Notes: generated by a model not told the origin, from the sequence alone. Positions 1 to 13,046 are shown, counted from the first letter of the stretch. The stretch: 64,000 nucleotides of DNA from Conchocele bisecta (GCA_029237695.1 CM055280.1:31771616-31835615), one strand, 5' to 3'. A program made the numbers and translations.

Positions 1-3000
1 ATCCATGGAACACTATACGTGCAACCTCTCTAAACAGCCCCAGCCATTGAACACTGTACATGCTACCTCTCTACAACAGCCAGCCATGGAACACTGTACA
101 GTACAACCTCTCACAACAGCCAGCCATGGAACACTTGTACAGTGCAACGTCTCTACAACAGCAGCCATGGAACACTTTACAGTGCAACATCATACACCAG
201 CCAGCCATTGGGAACACTGTACAGTATAACCTCACTACAAACAGCCAGCCATGGAACACTGTACAGGGTGCAAACCGCTCTACAACAGCAGCCATGAACA
301 CTGTACAGTACAACCTCTCTACAAACAGCCAGCATGGAACACTCTACAGTGCAACCTCTCTACAACAGCCAGCCATGGTAAACACTGTACAGTGCAACCT
401 CTTCTCCCAACAGGCAGCCCTGGAACACTGTACAGTGCAACCTCTCTACAACAGCCAGCCATGGAACACTGTACAGTGCAACCTCTCTCCAACAGCCAGC
501 CATGGAACACTGTACAGTGCAACCTCTACAACAACCAGCCATGGAACACTGTACAGTGCAACCTCTACAACAGCCAGCCATGGAACACTGTACAGTGCAA
601 CCTCTCTCCAACAGCCAGCTATGGAACACTGTATAGTGCAAACCCTTCTCTCCAACAACCAGCCATGGAACACTGCACAGTGCAACCTCTCTCAATTCAA
701 CCAGACATGGAACACTGTACAGTGCAGCCTCTCTCCAACAGCCAGCCATGGAATACTGTATAGTGCAACCGCTCTCCAACAGCCAGCCATGGAACACTGT
801 ACAGTGTAACCTAACTCTTCCCAGCCAGCCATGGAACACGTGTAACAGTACAACCTCTCTACACCAGCCACAATTGAAACGATGTACAGTGCAACCTCTT
901 CTCCAACAGCCAAGCCATGGAACACAGTAACATGTAACAATTCACTACAACAGCCAGCCATGGAACACTGTACAGTGCAACCTCTCAACAACAGCCGGCC
1001 ATGGAAACACTGTACAGTGTAACCTCTATACACCAGCCAGCATGGAACACTGTACAGTGCATCCTCTCTACAACAGCCAGCCATGAAATACTGTACATGC
1101 AACCTCTTTACAACAGCCAGTAATGGAACACGGTACAGTGCAACATCTCTACTCCAGCCAGCCATTGAAACATTGTACAGTGTAGCCTCTCTACAACAGC
1201 CAGCCATGGAAAACTGTGCAGTGCAACATCTCTACACCAGCCAGCCATATTGGAACAATGTACAATGCAACCTCTCTACAACAGCCAGCCATGGGGAACA
1301 CTGTACAGTGTAACCTCTCTACAACAGCCAGCCATGGAACACTGTACAGTAACGACCCTCTCTAACAACAGCCGGTCATGGAACACTGTACAGTGTAAAG
1401 CCTCTCTACAACAGCCAGTCATGGAACACTGTACAGTGCAACATCTCTACACCAGCCAGCCATGGAACACTGTACAGTGTAACCTCACTACAACGAACGG
1501 CCAAGGAACACTGTACAGTGTAACCTCTCTACAACAGCCAGCCATGGAACACTGTACAGTGCAACCTCTACACCAGCCAGCCATGGAACACTGTACAGTG
1601 AAACATCTCTACACCACCAGCCAGCCATTGAAACACTGTACAGTGCAACTCTCTACAACAGCCGACCATGGAACACTGTACAGTGCAACTCTCTACAACA
1701 GTCGACCCCATGGAACACTTTGTTACAGTGCAACCCTCTCTCCAACAGCCAGCCATGGAACACTGTACAGTGCAACCTCTCTACAACATGCAAGCCATGG
1801 AGCACGGTACAGTGCAACCTCTCTACAACAGCCAGCTATGAAACAATGTACAGTACAACCTCTCTACAACAGCCAGCCATGGAACACTGTACAGTACAAC
1901 CTCTCTACAACAGCCAGCCATGGAACACGTACAGTGCAACCTCTACAACAGCCAGCCATGGAACACTGTACAGTGCAACCTCTCTCCAACAGCCAGCCAT
2001 GGAACACTGTAGAGTGCAACCTCTCTACAACAGCCAGCCATGGAACACTGTACAAGTGCAACCTCTCCAACAAGCCAGCCACGGAACACTGTACAGTGCA
2101 ACTCTACAACAACCAGCCCATGGAACACTGTACAGTGCAACCTCTCTACAACAGCCAGCCATGGACCACTGTATAGTGCAACCTCCTCTCCAACAGCCAG
2201 CCATGGAACACTGGGGGGGGGACAGTGTAACCTCTCTTACACCAGCCAGCAATGAAACATTGTACAGTGCAACCTCTCTCCAACAGCCAGCCATGGAACA
2301 CTGTACAGTGCAACCTCTCTACAACAGCCGGCCATGGAACACTGTACAATGTAACCTCTATACACCAACCCAGCAATGGAACACTGTACAATGCATCCTC
2401 TCTACAACAGCCAGCCATGAAATACTGTACAGTGCAACCTCTTTACAACAGCCAGTAATGGAACACTGTACAGTGCAACATCTCTCACCAGCCATCCAAT
2501 TGAAACATTGTACAGTGTAGCCTCTCTAACAAACAGCCAGCCATGGAACACTGTGCAGTGCAACATCTCTACACCAGCCAGCCATGGGAACTCTGTACAG
2601 TGCAACCTCTCTACAACAGCCAGCATGGAAACACTGTACAGTGTAACCTCTCTACAACAGCCAGCCATGGAACACTGACAGTACGACCTCTCTACAACAG
2701 CCGGCCATGAACACTGTACATTGTAACCTCTCTACAACAGCCCAGTCATGGAACACTGTACAGTGCAACATCTCCACACCAGCCCAGCCATGGAACACTG
2801 TACAGTGTAACCTCACTACAACAGCCCGGCCAGGAACACTGTACAGTGTAACCTCTCTACAACAGCCAGCCATGGACACTGTACAGTGCAACCTCTCTAA
2901 CACCAGCCACCGTGGAACACTGTACATGAAACATCTCTACACCAGTCAGCCATTGAACACTGTACAATGCAACCTCTCTACAACAGCCGACCATGGAAAA

Positions 3001-5631
3001 CACTGTACAGTGCAACCTCTCTACAACATCCAGTCATGGAACACTGTACAGTGCAAACCTCTCTACAACAGCCATCCATGAACACTATAACAGTGCAACC
3101 TCTCTACACCAGCCAGCATTGAACACTTGTACAGTGCAACTCTCTACAACACCACCATGGAGACTGTACAGTGCAACCTTCTCTACAACAGCCAGGCTAT
3201 GAAACAATGTACAGTGCAACCTCTCTACAACAGCCAGTCATGGAACACTGTACGGTACAACCTCTCTACAAAAGCCAGCCATGGAACACTGTACAGTGCA
3301 ACCTCTCTACAATAGCCCAGCCATGGAACACTGTACTGTGAAACCTCTCTCCAACAGCCACCATGGAACACTGTACAGTGCAGCCTCTCTACAACGCCAG
3401 CCATGGAACACTGTACAGTGCAACCTCTTCTCCAACATCCAGCATGGAACACTGTAACATTGCAACCTCTCTACAACACCTGCCATGGGAACACTGTACA
3501 GTGCAACCTCTCTCCAACAGCCAGCCATTGAACTCGTACATTGCAACCTCTCTACAACAGCCAGCCATGGAACACTGTATAGTGCAACCTCTCTCCAACG
3601 GCCAGCCATGTAACACTGTACAGTGCAACCTCTCTACAACAGCCAGCCATGGAACACTGTACAGTGCAACCTCTCTACAACAGCCAGCCATGGAGCACTG
3701 TACAGTGCAACCTCTCTACAACAGCCAGCTATGAAACAATGTACAGTACAACCTTCTCCCCCCCTACAACAGCCATCCATGGAACACTGTACAGTACAAC
3801 CTCTCTACAACAGCCAGCCATGGAACACTGTACAGTGCAACCTCTCTACAACAGCCAGCCATGGAACACTGTACAGTGCAACCTCTCTCCAACAGCCACC
3901 ATGGAAGACTGTGCATGCAACCTCTCTACAAACAGCCAAGCCTGGAACACTGTACAGTGCAACCTCTCTCCAACAGCCAGCCAATGGAACACTGTCAGTG
4001 CAACCTCTACAACAACCAGCCATTTTGGCAACACACTGTACATGCAACGCTCTCCAACAGCCAGCCATGGAACACTGTACAGTGCAAACTATCTACAGCA
4101 GCCCAGCCATGAACACTGAATAGTGCAAACCTCTCTCCAACAGCCAGCCATGGAACACTGTACAGTGTAACCCCTCTCTACACAAGCCAGCCATGGAACA
4201 CTGTACAGTACAACCTCCTCTACACCAGCCAGCAATGAAACAATGTACAGTGCAACCTCACTACAACAGCCTGCCATGGAACACTGTACAGTGCAACCTC
4301 TCTACAACTGCCGGCCATGGAACACTGTACAGTGTAACCTCTATACACCAGCCAGCCATGGAACTGTACAGTGCATCCTCTCTACAACAGCCAGCCATGA
4401 AATACTGTACAGTGCAACCTCTTTACACAGCCAGTAATGGAACATGTACAGTGCAACATCTCTACACCAGCCAGCCCATTGAACATTGTACAGTTTAGCC
4501 TCTCTACAACATCCAGCCATGGCACACTGTGCAGTGCAACAATCTCTACACCAGCCAGCCAATTTGGAACACTGTACATGCAACCTCTCTACAACAGCCA
4601 GGCCATGGAACACTGTACAGTGTAACCTCCCTACAAAACAGCCAGCCATGAACACTGTACAGTACGACCTCTCCTACAACAGCCGGCCATGGAACACCTG
4701 TACAGTGTAACCTCTCTACAACGCCATCATGGAACACTGTACAGGTGCAACATCTCTACACCAGCCAGCCATGGAACACTGTACATGTAACCTTACTACA
4801 ACAAGCCAGCCATGGAACACTGTACAGTAACCTCTCTACAACAGCCAGCCATGGAACACTGTACAGTGCAACCTCTCTACACCAGCCAGCCATGGAACAC
4901 TGTACAGTGAAACATCTCTACACCAGCCTGCCATTGAACACTCTACCAGTGCAAACCTATCTACACAAGCCGACCATGGACAGTACAGTGCAACCTCTCA
5001 ACACAGCCAGTCATGGAACACTGTACAGTGCGACCTCTCTACAACAGCCAGCCATGGAACACTATACAGTGCAACCTCTCAACACCAGCCAGCCATTGAA
5101 CACTGTACAGTGCAACCTCTCTACAACAGCCAGCCATGGAGCACTGTACAGTGCAACCTCTCTACAACAGCCAGCTATGAAACAATGTACAGTTCAACCT
5201 CACAACAGCCCAGCTCATGGAAAAACAACTGTACAGTACAACCTCTCTACAACAGCCAGCCATGGAACACTGTACAGTGCAACCTCTCTCCAACAGCCAG
5301 CCATGGAACACTGTACAGTGCAACCTCTCAACAACAGCCAGCCATGGAACACTGTACAGTACAACCTCTCTACAACAGCCAGCCATGGAACACTGTACAG
5401 TGCAACCTCTCTACAACAGCCAGCCATGGAGCACTGTACAGTGCAACCTCTCTACAACAGCCAGCTATGAAACAATGTACAGTTCAACCTCTCTACAACA
5501 GCCAGTCATGGAACACTGTACAGTGCAACCTCTCTACAACAACCAGCCATGGAACACTGTACAGTGCAACCTCTCTCCAACAGCCAGCCATGGAACACTG
5601 TACATTGCAACCTCTCTACAACAGCCAGCCA
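1..5631. repeat. 41-bp satellite/minisatellite array (truncated by window start)
   Basis: About 135 head-to-tail copies of a 41-bp unit containing CAGCCAGCCATGGAACACTG and CTGTACAGTGCAACCTCTC. Spacing between successive ATGGAACAC words is 41 bp in clean stretches (for example 5344, 5385, 5426) and 40-42 bp where single-base indels occur. Recurrent variants (CTCCAACAG, ATACACCAG, CTATGAAACAATG) mark a higher-order organisation. The unit lacks stops on both strands and 41 is not a multiple of 3, so long apparent ORFs appear in all frames with a 41-residue period. They are a by-product of the repeat and are not annotated as genes. The array ends abruptly at AGCCAGAGATTG. A 9-G run near 2213-2221 replaces part of one unit. 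Confidence 0.97.
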
Positions 5632-6060
5632 GAGATTGTTCTTCTCAACTTCCGAGACTTCACTGCGCATGTCAAAGATGTGATATGATTGACCGCGTCA
5701 CGTTACGCGTATTGGTAAAAATAGCACGAGGTCAGAAAATACCATTTCTGGTCGCGGCATATATAAAATGCGATTTAACACCAATTAACACGCACCGTAA
5801 TTAAAAATAACTCGTTAGTGGGTAGACAAATGGCTCATATAAGGCATGACAGAAAATGAAAAGTAATAGTACAGTGTAACCTGCTGCGTGGGCATGTACC
5901 TTTAATAAAGATTACCAAATGATTATGTATGTATAGACGGCACTCGTCATTTTTAAACTGGTGGAATAGTTACACTATTTGACTATTATACACTTATTTA
6001 CTTCCTGTAAAGAAAATGGTGTGCCTGACATACTGTGTGCCGAACATATGACACAGGCAT
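5632..6060. other. Gene-free flank with a piece of a TTAA-flanked MITE
   Basis: No coding signal. GGGCATGTACCT followed by TTAA at about 5890-5905 is the terminus of the MITE family seen intact at 48448-48949. The following 100 bases, to about 6015, match the inner right part of that family, including the GGTGGAATAG word. Confidence 0.5.
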
Positions 6061-6430
6061 ATAACTTTGGTCGGACACGACCTCGTATCATAACAAATTT
6101 CGCGATTTTATTAACGATAATGTAAATATTTTGGCGGAAAGTACACATTTTCATTTGAGAAGTATTGTTATCTTGCTGAAATAGCATAGTTGGAACATAA
6201 TTATGCAAAGAATATCGAATTACAGCTGATTATCCTAAGTCTGACACTACATCGTATCATAACAACTGAATTCATGTGCTTAGGGCTCTAATGTCAATAT
6301 TGTAGTGGAAAGTTCATATGTTCATTTAAGAATTATCATTATCCTGCAGAAATACATAGAATGCATAGGCAATTACAATTTTAAACATTTTATTTTGTTG
6401 TGATACGAGGCCGTGTCCGACTAAAGTTAT
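6061..6430. repeat. Inverted-repeat MITE with internal duplication
   Basis: ATAACTTTGGTCGGACACGA at 6061 recurs inverted at 6396-6430 (TCGTGTC/CGTGTCCGACTAAAGTTAT), giving arms of about 35 bp. Inside, a block of about 107 bp beginning CGTATCATAACAA is present twice in direct orientation (about 6083 and 6250), with moderate divergence. No ORF is credible. Confidence 0.7.
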
Positions 6431-7016
6431 AAGCCTTGTTATTTATATGTAGTTATACCGATGAAAGCCGAACATATGACACCCCAACTTTAAATATGTT
6501 GTAAGTAATAAAACGATGGGCTGTTAAGTTTACTGTGGTATGTAAATCATTTGGTCTGTTTAAAGTTTGTGAAACCGTTTAAAGCTTGTGAGGATTCCTT
6601 TGAACTCGACACTTTAAGCCAGCAAAATATTTTACATGCCACTGTAAATGCAACAGCCCATGAATTTTGTCGCGCCTACTTTAGCAGAAGGCGTTACTAT
6701 AGTTGTCGCAATGTCAAAACGTTTGTACACGTTCTTTATCATGATATAACTTTAGTTCTTTACGGATTGCTACAATAATTGGACGCATGATACATCTAGG
6801 CATTTGGAACACACTCATGTTGCAGAAACACGTTGTACCAGTTTCTTCATCATCATATATAACTTTAATATTACTTGGTACATGTGAGCATTTGGAACAC
6901 AATTATGCCCCCAATAACGTGACCATGGCCTTTTTGATCTTCACATGGTTGTGGATACACTTAGCCATTTGTTTTGGTCAAAATGTTTGTACAAGTTTCT
7001 TCTTCATCATATGACT
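6431..7016. other. Gene-free intergenic DNA
   Basis: AT-rich. It holds weak repeats of a segment containing TTCATCATCATAT and GGAACACA-ATTATGC, probably decayed copies of one dispersed element. I see no gene. Confidence 0.4.
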
Positions 7017-7020
7017 TTAA

Positions 7021-7445
7021 AGGTTCATGCCACTCAGTATGCACAAAATGTTCGCATAGGATTAAATAAGTGTATAATTGTGTCGCTATTCTACCAGTTC
7101 TAAAAATTACGAGTAACCGCTATACAGATATACACATTTAGTAATATTTATTTTACTGTTAGTATCAGGCTATTTTCATATGCAAATGAGGCATGCTATT
7201 TTTTAATTATTTATACTAATTAAATATGTCGCTTGAAACAATTTAATTTTCGACAGATTATAAAGTAAATAAATACAGAGAATAAATAGTAAATACTGTA
7301 ATGTCTGTTAACATTTTAAGGAAATACAGTTATCGCCCCTGATATCAGTGTTGACATTTACATCTGATATAAAATGTATAATGATGCCAATCAATACGTG
7401 GGGTAATAGTGAATGAATGTTTAATTTGCCGGAAAATGTCATATC
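7021..7445. repeat. TTAA-flanked MITE copy (left end intact, right end lost)
   Basis: Begins directly after TTAA (7017-7020) with AGGTTCATGCCACTCAGTATG, an imperfect copy of the terminus at 48448. The interior matches the family: AAATAAGTGTATAATTG, CAGGCTATTTTCATATGCAA, and GTGAATGAATGTTTA near the right. The right terminus is missing. The target and terminal layout resemble piggyBac-type non-autonomous elements; that is inference from the TTAA flank. Confidence 0.65.
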
Positions 7446-7479
7446 TACAAAATTACCTGGGAGTTGAATTGGGTTATTG

Positions 7480-7760
7480 CCTATTATAAAATTAGTAAGA
7501 TTATTACTGATCCCTCTGCTTTTGGGAGGGGGGCAAGTGATTCTGGTGTGGCGAGGACCTGGCATCAGATCAGGATTATTCTGATTTCAGGGCTGAATAT
7601 ATAGATTTTTTATTGTAAATATTCTGTTCTGTTTCAGGGTTTTCCCCCATTTGTACATGTACTTGTACAGGTTAAATATGGGAGTTAGTACTAAACCCAT
7701 TGACCCGGCCTTAAATGATCTTAGCTGTTGATAGGCCGTTAAACCCCAACACATCAAACA
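7480..7760 (+). repeat. SINE-like dispersed repeat, copy 1
   Basis: Shares its whole length with copies at 10375-10570 and 13840-14090 and, in reverse, 13493-13640. Common words are AGTAAGATTATTACTGATCC, GGCATCAGATCAGG, CTGAATATATA, GTAAATATTCTGTTC and the 3' tail AGCTGTTGATAGGCCGTTAA. The tail is shared with the tRNA-headed repeat at 12850-13046, which suggests one SINE superfamily. Confidence 0.65.
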
Positions 7761-7969
7761 AACATATCTACAGAATATACAGAAATATCTGTATCGCTAT
7801 ATTATAACCTGGCATATGGGACCCCAGCTTTAATATTACATGATGGATTGCTTCATTATGTGCACACTTGATACATGTACGCATTTGAAACATACTCATG
7901 CTGCCATTAACATGACCTTGGCAAATACTCAGAAATCTACTGTTTAATAATATACTTTTAATTATTATA
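7761..7969. other. Gene-free intergenic DNA
   Basis: AT-rich sequence with no coding or repeat feature I can name. Confidence 0.3.
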
Positions 7970-8530
7970 TTTTCAGGTCAGAAAGTGACACATGTAAAGT
8001 AAATGATGAATAAGACAGCGACGTGCCAACTGATGAGAAGTAGTTGAGGCAGTAAGAGAAATAGTGGTTGAATAGCATGTGTTGGACACTTTAGAAAGTG
8101 ATGCTAGTAGCATACATGTATCAATGTTTCACTTCTCTCTTCAGTGATATTAAACTTGAATACATATCACCAGATTCAACCATGACAATATAAATGATAA
8201 TGTTCAATTGTGCATGGATAATATTGTGGTGAAAGTGTGTGTACTAATTGACTTGTTTCATGTCATATTGAAAAAAACACCAGTGCTTGTCTTCCTCAAG
8301 CAATTCACCAGAGATATAATGGTTTCTATGAATATCAAAAAGAAGATGGAACACAGGAAAGAGGTTCATGTTTTAGCATCAAAAATGCCCACACACTACC
8401 AGAAGTAACAGACATCAGCTTGTGTGCTAAATGTAACCAAGTTAATAATGCTTATATGGACCGGATTTGTTGTGACGAATGCAACTTGACCAAGTGGTTA
8501 CATCGAAAATTTGCACCACCCAGATGACAG
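7970..8530 (+). pseudogene. Decayed gene with PHD-finger-like end
   Basis: A frame open from about 8249 to the TGA at 8525-8527 gives a protein-like sequence ending in a zinc-binding pattern, C-A-K-C then 12 residues, C-C-D-E-C, five residues, W-L-H. This matches the layout of a PHD finger, but the expected Cys after W-x-H is Phe. Upstream, a pyrimidine-rich ATTTTCAG at about 7971-7978 looks like a splice acceptor, and interrupted protein-like sequence (a V-V-E-A-V-R-E stretch) runs over 8045-8125 with in-frame stops. I read this as the remnant of a host or transposon gene with a PHD-like domain. Family and function are not established. Confidence 0.4.
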
Positions 8531-8950
8531 GTACTACTATCTGTTTGACAAAACCAAACGATTTATTTCACCTACCCTATATATTGAAAAAATTATATTA
8601 TTTCACGATTATTAATATTTGGTAAAATTAATAAATGAGCATTCTTTTACATAATGTTTTTTTCAAATATTCAACATTTTAGCCAATGTTAAATTACGGG
8701 AGGGTATTAAGCATTTTTTTGCATAGCAAAGTCAATGGTTGACTTGCTGAAATGTTGCTGAAAAGAAATAAAAGCAAAAAAAACAACAACTTTTTTTCAG
8801 TGTTCATGTAGCCCTCAGAAATGAACAGGTTTACACAAAACATACAGTAGTTGTTTAACCCATCATTTTATTCACAGCTTGTACTGAGATCAACCACCAG
8901 CAAATCATTACTGTTCAATATTTACAAATTCTAGTATGCAACACATATCG
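8531..8950. other. Gene-free intergenic DNA
   Basis: AT-rich with A and T runs (8778-8800). Nothing recognised. Confidence 0.3.
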
Positions 8951-9110
8951 TTTATTTAACCAGGTAAACTGATTATCGTGAAATAATGCATGAGTGAGTG
9001 TGTCCTTACGCTAAATAAACGAGTGAGCTTAGCGAACCAAGCCTATTTAGCAGTATGACCCAATCACGAGGTCATTATTTCAAGATGATCAGCTCACCTG
9101 GTTAAATAAA
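8951..9110. repeat. Fold-back element
   Basis: TTTATTTAACCAGGT at 8951 is mirrored by ACCTGGTTAAATAAA ending at 9110. The pairing continues inward (CTGATTATC/GATGATCAG and GAAATAATG/CATTATTTC), giving an imperfect hairpin of about 160 bp typical of non-autonomous fold-back DNA elements. Confidence 0.65.
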
Positions 9111-10374
9111 TATTCCCTTACATATCACACACACTTTTTCATAAAACAAACAAAGCCAATCGGGATTAAAATATGGTAGAGATATACATGTAGGCGAATT
9201 AATTTCTGGAGGTAGTCCGTAGTGAAGATGATTGTCTCGCGATTCAGAGGGTGTGACTGAGAACATGATTTGATTGGTCGAAGGAAACACGTCATTGCAA
9301 CGTTACGGTCGTCATTTCTCCATATATGGTAAGCACAAGAGTGGTGTAAACTACTGCTGGCGAGTGGTGTAATTCACCGTTATATTTCTGTAAACTACTG
9401 GCTGAAATGTAAGGAAAATTGGATAATTTAAGTGATGTTTTGTTTAACATTGAACCAATTAAAAAACACCATTCTTTGAAATTGAATAACAGGAAATGTT
9501 GGAGCATGTGCACATACTATTAGTAGAACTAAAGAAATACAGTATACGCCATAGTGGTTGGAACATGTTGGTCACCCTGAATTGTTTTGATTTCAAAAGT
9601 TGCACATCCCATGTATGTTTACTAGAATAAATATGGTATGTACATGCACTTCATGCTATATTTAATTATGTAATTACAATGAAGCTCTAACTTCATAGCC
9701 ATCTGCTCAGATGGTCCTCTGCAGGACTGTGTTACATATTGTCAATTTAGGAGGCCATGTGCAATGTGATAGCAATGTTATTGTAACAAGCATAACCCTT
9801 TAAACATAACATACCTCTATAGTGGAATTTGCAAACAGTGTAAATGCAGATGAGCCGGCTTGCGACCAATCAACTCATCAGCTAGGATATGCACTTTTTT
9901 ATAAGTAATTTTCATATGTTTTGGAGAAGAAAAAAACAACCCCTTTTCATAATGGACTAGTCTGCAAATCATTTAGTGACAATTAGATCGGTAAATTAAC
10001 ATATCAAAATCTGTTCCAGTTGTTTAGAGTTGAAAGGGTCCATGTGTCTTATCTGGAACAACAATGTTTGTTATAGTCAGAGGGGACAGGAAAATTAACA
10101 TCTAGCGGTGTCTTCTAAGTAAAAGCCAAGCTGAATCTCGGATCCGATACATTTGTATTTTACATTGTACAGCAGGTGATGAAAGGGAGTAATACAAATT
10201 GATTTCTGTCATATTTCTGAACGCATTGTATCGGTAATTTGTTGTCTCGATTGGGCGGCTAGTCAAGAGCATGCGTAGGGTAAATTTAACGATGGTATTC
10301 ATCCTTGCCAGAATCTCCCTAATTTGGCCCTCCGGTACAGTTCATCTTCGGCTTTATTGTTGCTTCATAGATGT
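9111..10374. other. Gene-free intergenic DNA
   Basis: Short chance ORFs only. No splice-flanked coding stretch, RNA gene or tandem repeat recognised. Confidence 0.3.
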
Positions 10375-10570
10375 CACCTATTATAAAGGTAGTAAGGTTA
10401 TTACTAATCCTATTACTTTTAGGGAGTGTGGCTAAATGATTCTAGTGATTCTAGTATGGTGATGATCTGGCACCAGACCAGGTTATTGTACTAATTTTTC
10501 TGTAAATATTCAGTTCGGATTTTGAAATTTCCCTCCCCCAACCCCCTTTCCATACAGGTCAAATATGTAC
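10375..10570 (+). repeat. SINE-like dispersed repeat, copy 2 (3' truncated)
   Basis: Matches 7480-7760 from CACCTATTATAAAGGTAGTA through GTAAATATTCAGTTC. It lacks the CTGTTGATAGGCCGTTAAAC tail. Confidence 0.6.
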
Positions 10571-11900
10571 TAGTTAGTGTAAGAAACTAGGCTACAGAAA
10601 ACATTCAGTTAATTGATCAGTACAGCTTCAGTATGTTTCTATGATTATACAATAACAGAATCTTAAATAATTGATTACTTAACATGATAGTTAATATTAA
10701 ACTCATTATGATTTACAGATTGCATAAGAAACTCGGCTTAGCGTAGTTTCTTATAAAGTTAGTTGTCTATTAATAAATACCAAAAAAATCATCAAGCATG
10801 TTAGATCCGCTGCATAAAATACCCCAATGCAGTATATTTATCAAATCAATACACACATCAAATTGTTACGGCTCGGCGACTGCTGTGACAGAATCAATAC
10901 CCCATCCACAGAACTATTCAAGTATGCCATGCGTCGACACAACCTCGAAAGTTAACCGATAAACTTACGTAGTACACTGTAGTCGGTGTAATTCTCTGTT
11001 TTATTTAGCACAAAGGGATGTAGATTTCAAATTGTGAAAATAATTTAAAGTAAAAAATGCAAAAATATACAGTAGGTAGCAATATGAAAATAGCGCATTT
11101 CAGCTAGCAGTCAATGAGACCCCGGTTTGTTTACTCTTAAATCTACAACAACAACCACAATGACCATATATGGTAAACTGTAACGTGGTGTATTATTAAA
11201 TACTATTTAGTATTAAAATCATTAATAAAATATATTAAAAATAAACTTAAATATCAGTATGCACTGCAACTTTAAAAAACAAATTTTAAATCAACCATTT
11301 ATAATATTTGCCTTTTGCTATTTTTAACCAATCAGGCCGCAGCTTCTCTCTCCAACAAAAATGGTCGTTGTAAAATAGGTCGATTGAATTTTCTGATGAA
11401 GCAAGATAAAAATCCGATTTTGTCCACAAATAAGAAGCATAGCGAGCATACCAGGATGTGTACTTCACTGTGGACGTATACAAAGTCGGTTTAAATGTAA
11501 CATTATAAATGTCGACGTGTTTAACGTCTAAAAATACTCGATACTGGGAAATTTGAGCCACAATTCAGGGACCCTCAATTTCGACGACTTTTTCCGCGGA
11601 GGACTAGGTTACAAATATAGTGCTGTACCACAGGCGCAAGGTACTCTTACATCCAGTAAACGGCACCGAGACCCGGACTGGTGTTAACAAATATTAAACA
11701 TCAAATGGAATAGTAAGGTACCGATTTTTAAAAGGCACGTCTTTCATTTCATAAAGTTCGTTGTTAACCTTTAATATACTATATATACCGTCATGTGATT
11801 ATTTTTTTCCGTCACGTGTGGGTCAAACTAACACGTCATGATGGTTAACCCTATTCACGTTTGCGGAAAATCCTAAATATTGTCCTTTTATGCGCTCATA
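10571..11900. other. Gene-free; contains a diverged repeat at about 10590-10760
   Basis: 10590-10760 (CTACAGAAAACAT ... CATAAGAAACTCGGCTTAGC) is a weak relative of the repeats at 15215-15490 and 60715-60965. The rest shows nothing I can support. Confidence 0.35.
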
Positions 11901-11969
11901 AGTATATGTCGCGACCACCATTTGAACCGTCTCGTCTAGACGGTTCAAATGGTGGCCACAACATATACT
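11901..11969. repeat. Near-perfect hairpin, arms about 29 bp
   Basis: AGTATATGTCGCGACCACCA continues to GAACCGTCT, and is mirrored by AGACGGTTC continuing to ACAACATATACT, with a loop of a few bases centred near 11935. Two arm mismatches are visible. This may be an isolated snap-back remnant of a DNA transposon. Confidence 0.8.
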
Positions 11970-12849
11970 TTCATTGAGAAATATAAAAAATAAAATTAAA
12001 ATGTTTAAAAATAATTCATACCGGTAAAGATGTATTCCGCATGTAATGGGTTAATCAATTTCGTTTCAATTAGCGCCATGATGCTTTGCGCGATGTCGTG
12101 AAACGCCGCTATTACTAATCACTACATCTATCATTGGTGTTTAGTTAATTTGATACTTATTAAACTCGTTGACTAAATTCATAAGAAACAAGGCTATTGC
12201 TCGGTTTTTATGATATCAGCAAACTCCTAGATCATAAATATCATATGACATATTGACCATATGACCATGACAACATCCTCTGCATATATCTAGCACACAC
12301 TGGAATACCACTTACCAGCTCCACATATGCTGAAAGCAGTAATAGGACAAACGATGATGATCTTTTTCATAATGTATTCCATTACTTCGCATAATTATTG
12401 CCACGGTCAAATGTGCAAATGTTCACATGCGGTCTCGGCGGATAAAATTTTGAGACAAAGATCGGAATTTATAGTGTCAATGCCGGATGAAAAATGTTTT
12501 CAAGGGACCAATGAGAAACCGTGTAAATAGTCTCCAAAGAAACATACACACTCGACTGATGTATGGTGTGCGATATGCAGGACGTCTCCACGTGTGTTCT
12601 TCCAGTACTATTACTGGTTTCTAGTATCGACAGTTATGGACAAGCTAGCTTGCACACGTTTAGTATTAATAGTATCATTTTTAGTTTGTAGTTCGCTTAA
12701 GCGGGTGCTAAGAGAAGTTTGTTTCATGGACTGTGAAAATGCAGCACCATCCGTGCACGAATGAACATGTGGATTAAAACCGCACTTACAGTGCATATTT
12801 GGCTGGTAGTCGTGTTCGGCGACTATCAAGGATCGTTTGATTATGTCTT
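11970..12849. other. Gene-free intergenic DNA
   Basis: AT-rich, includes a short piece of the CTCGTTGACTAAATTCATAAGAAAC repeat near 12165-12210. No gene recognised. Confidence 0.3.
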
Positions 12850-13046
12850 GTGAGGGATGGGCCGTGGCCTAGGGGATTTGTCATTGGATTTCAATACTGG
12901 CAGTTGTGAGTTCAATCCTCACAAAAGACGTGAACACATACTAGCATAGTATTTCCATCCCACTATTCTGTTGGATGATACTTTAAGCTGTGGTCCCGTC
13001 TATATATGACATTAGCTGTTGCTGGGACGTTAAACACTTTCAGTTT
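12850..13046 (+). repeat. tRNA-derived SINE
   Basis: The head carries an A-box-like GTGGCCTAGGGGAT (about 12864) and a B-box/T-arm GTGAGTTCAATCCTCAC (12906-12922) whose ends pair as a T stem. The body ends in GACATTAGCTGTTGCTGGGA and CGTTAAAC, the tail shared with the SINE-like copies at 7480, 13840 and 50610. No tRNA cloverleaf closes, so it is not a functional tRNA. Confidence 0.65.

Noticed and set aside
1..5631. CRISPR-like array
   Set aside because: Units are contiguous with no unique spacers, and the context is eukaryotic.
5..5804. Many long ORFs on both strands with 41-residue periodic proteins
   Set aside because: They follow from a stop-free 41-bp satellite. Every frame is open, and indels switch frames without effect on the repeat.
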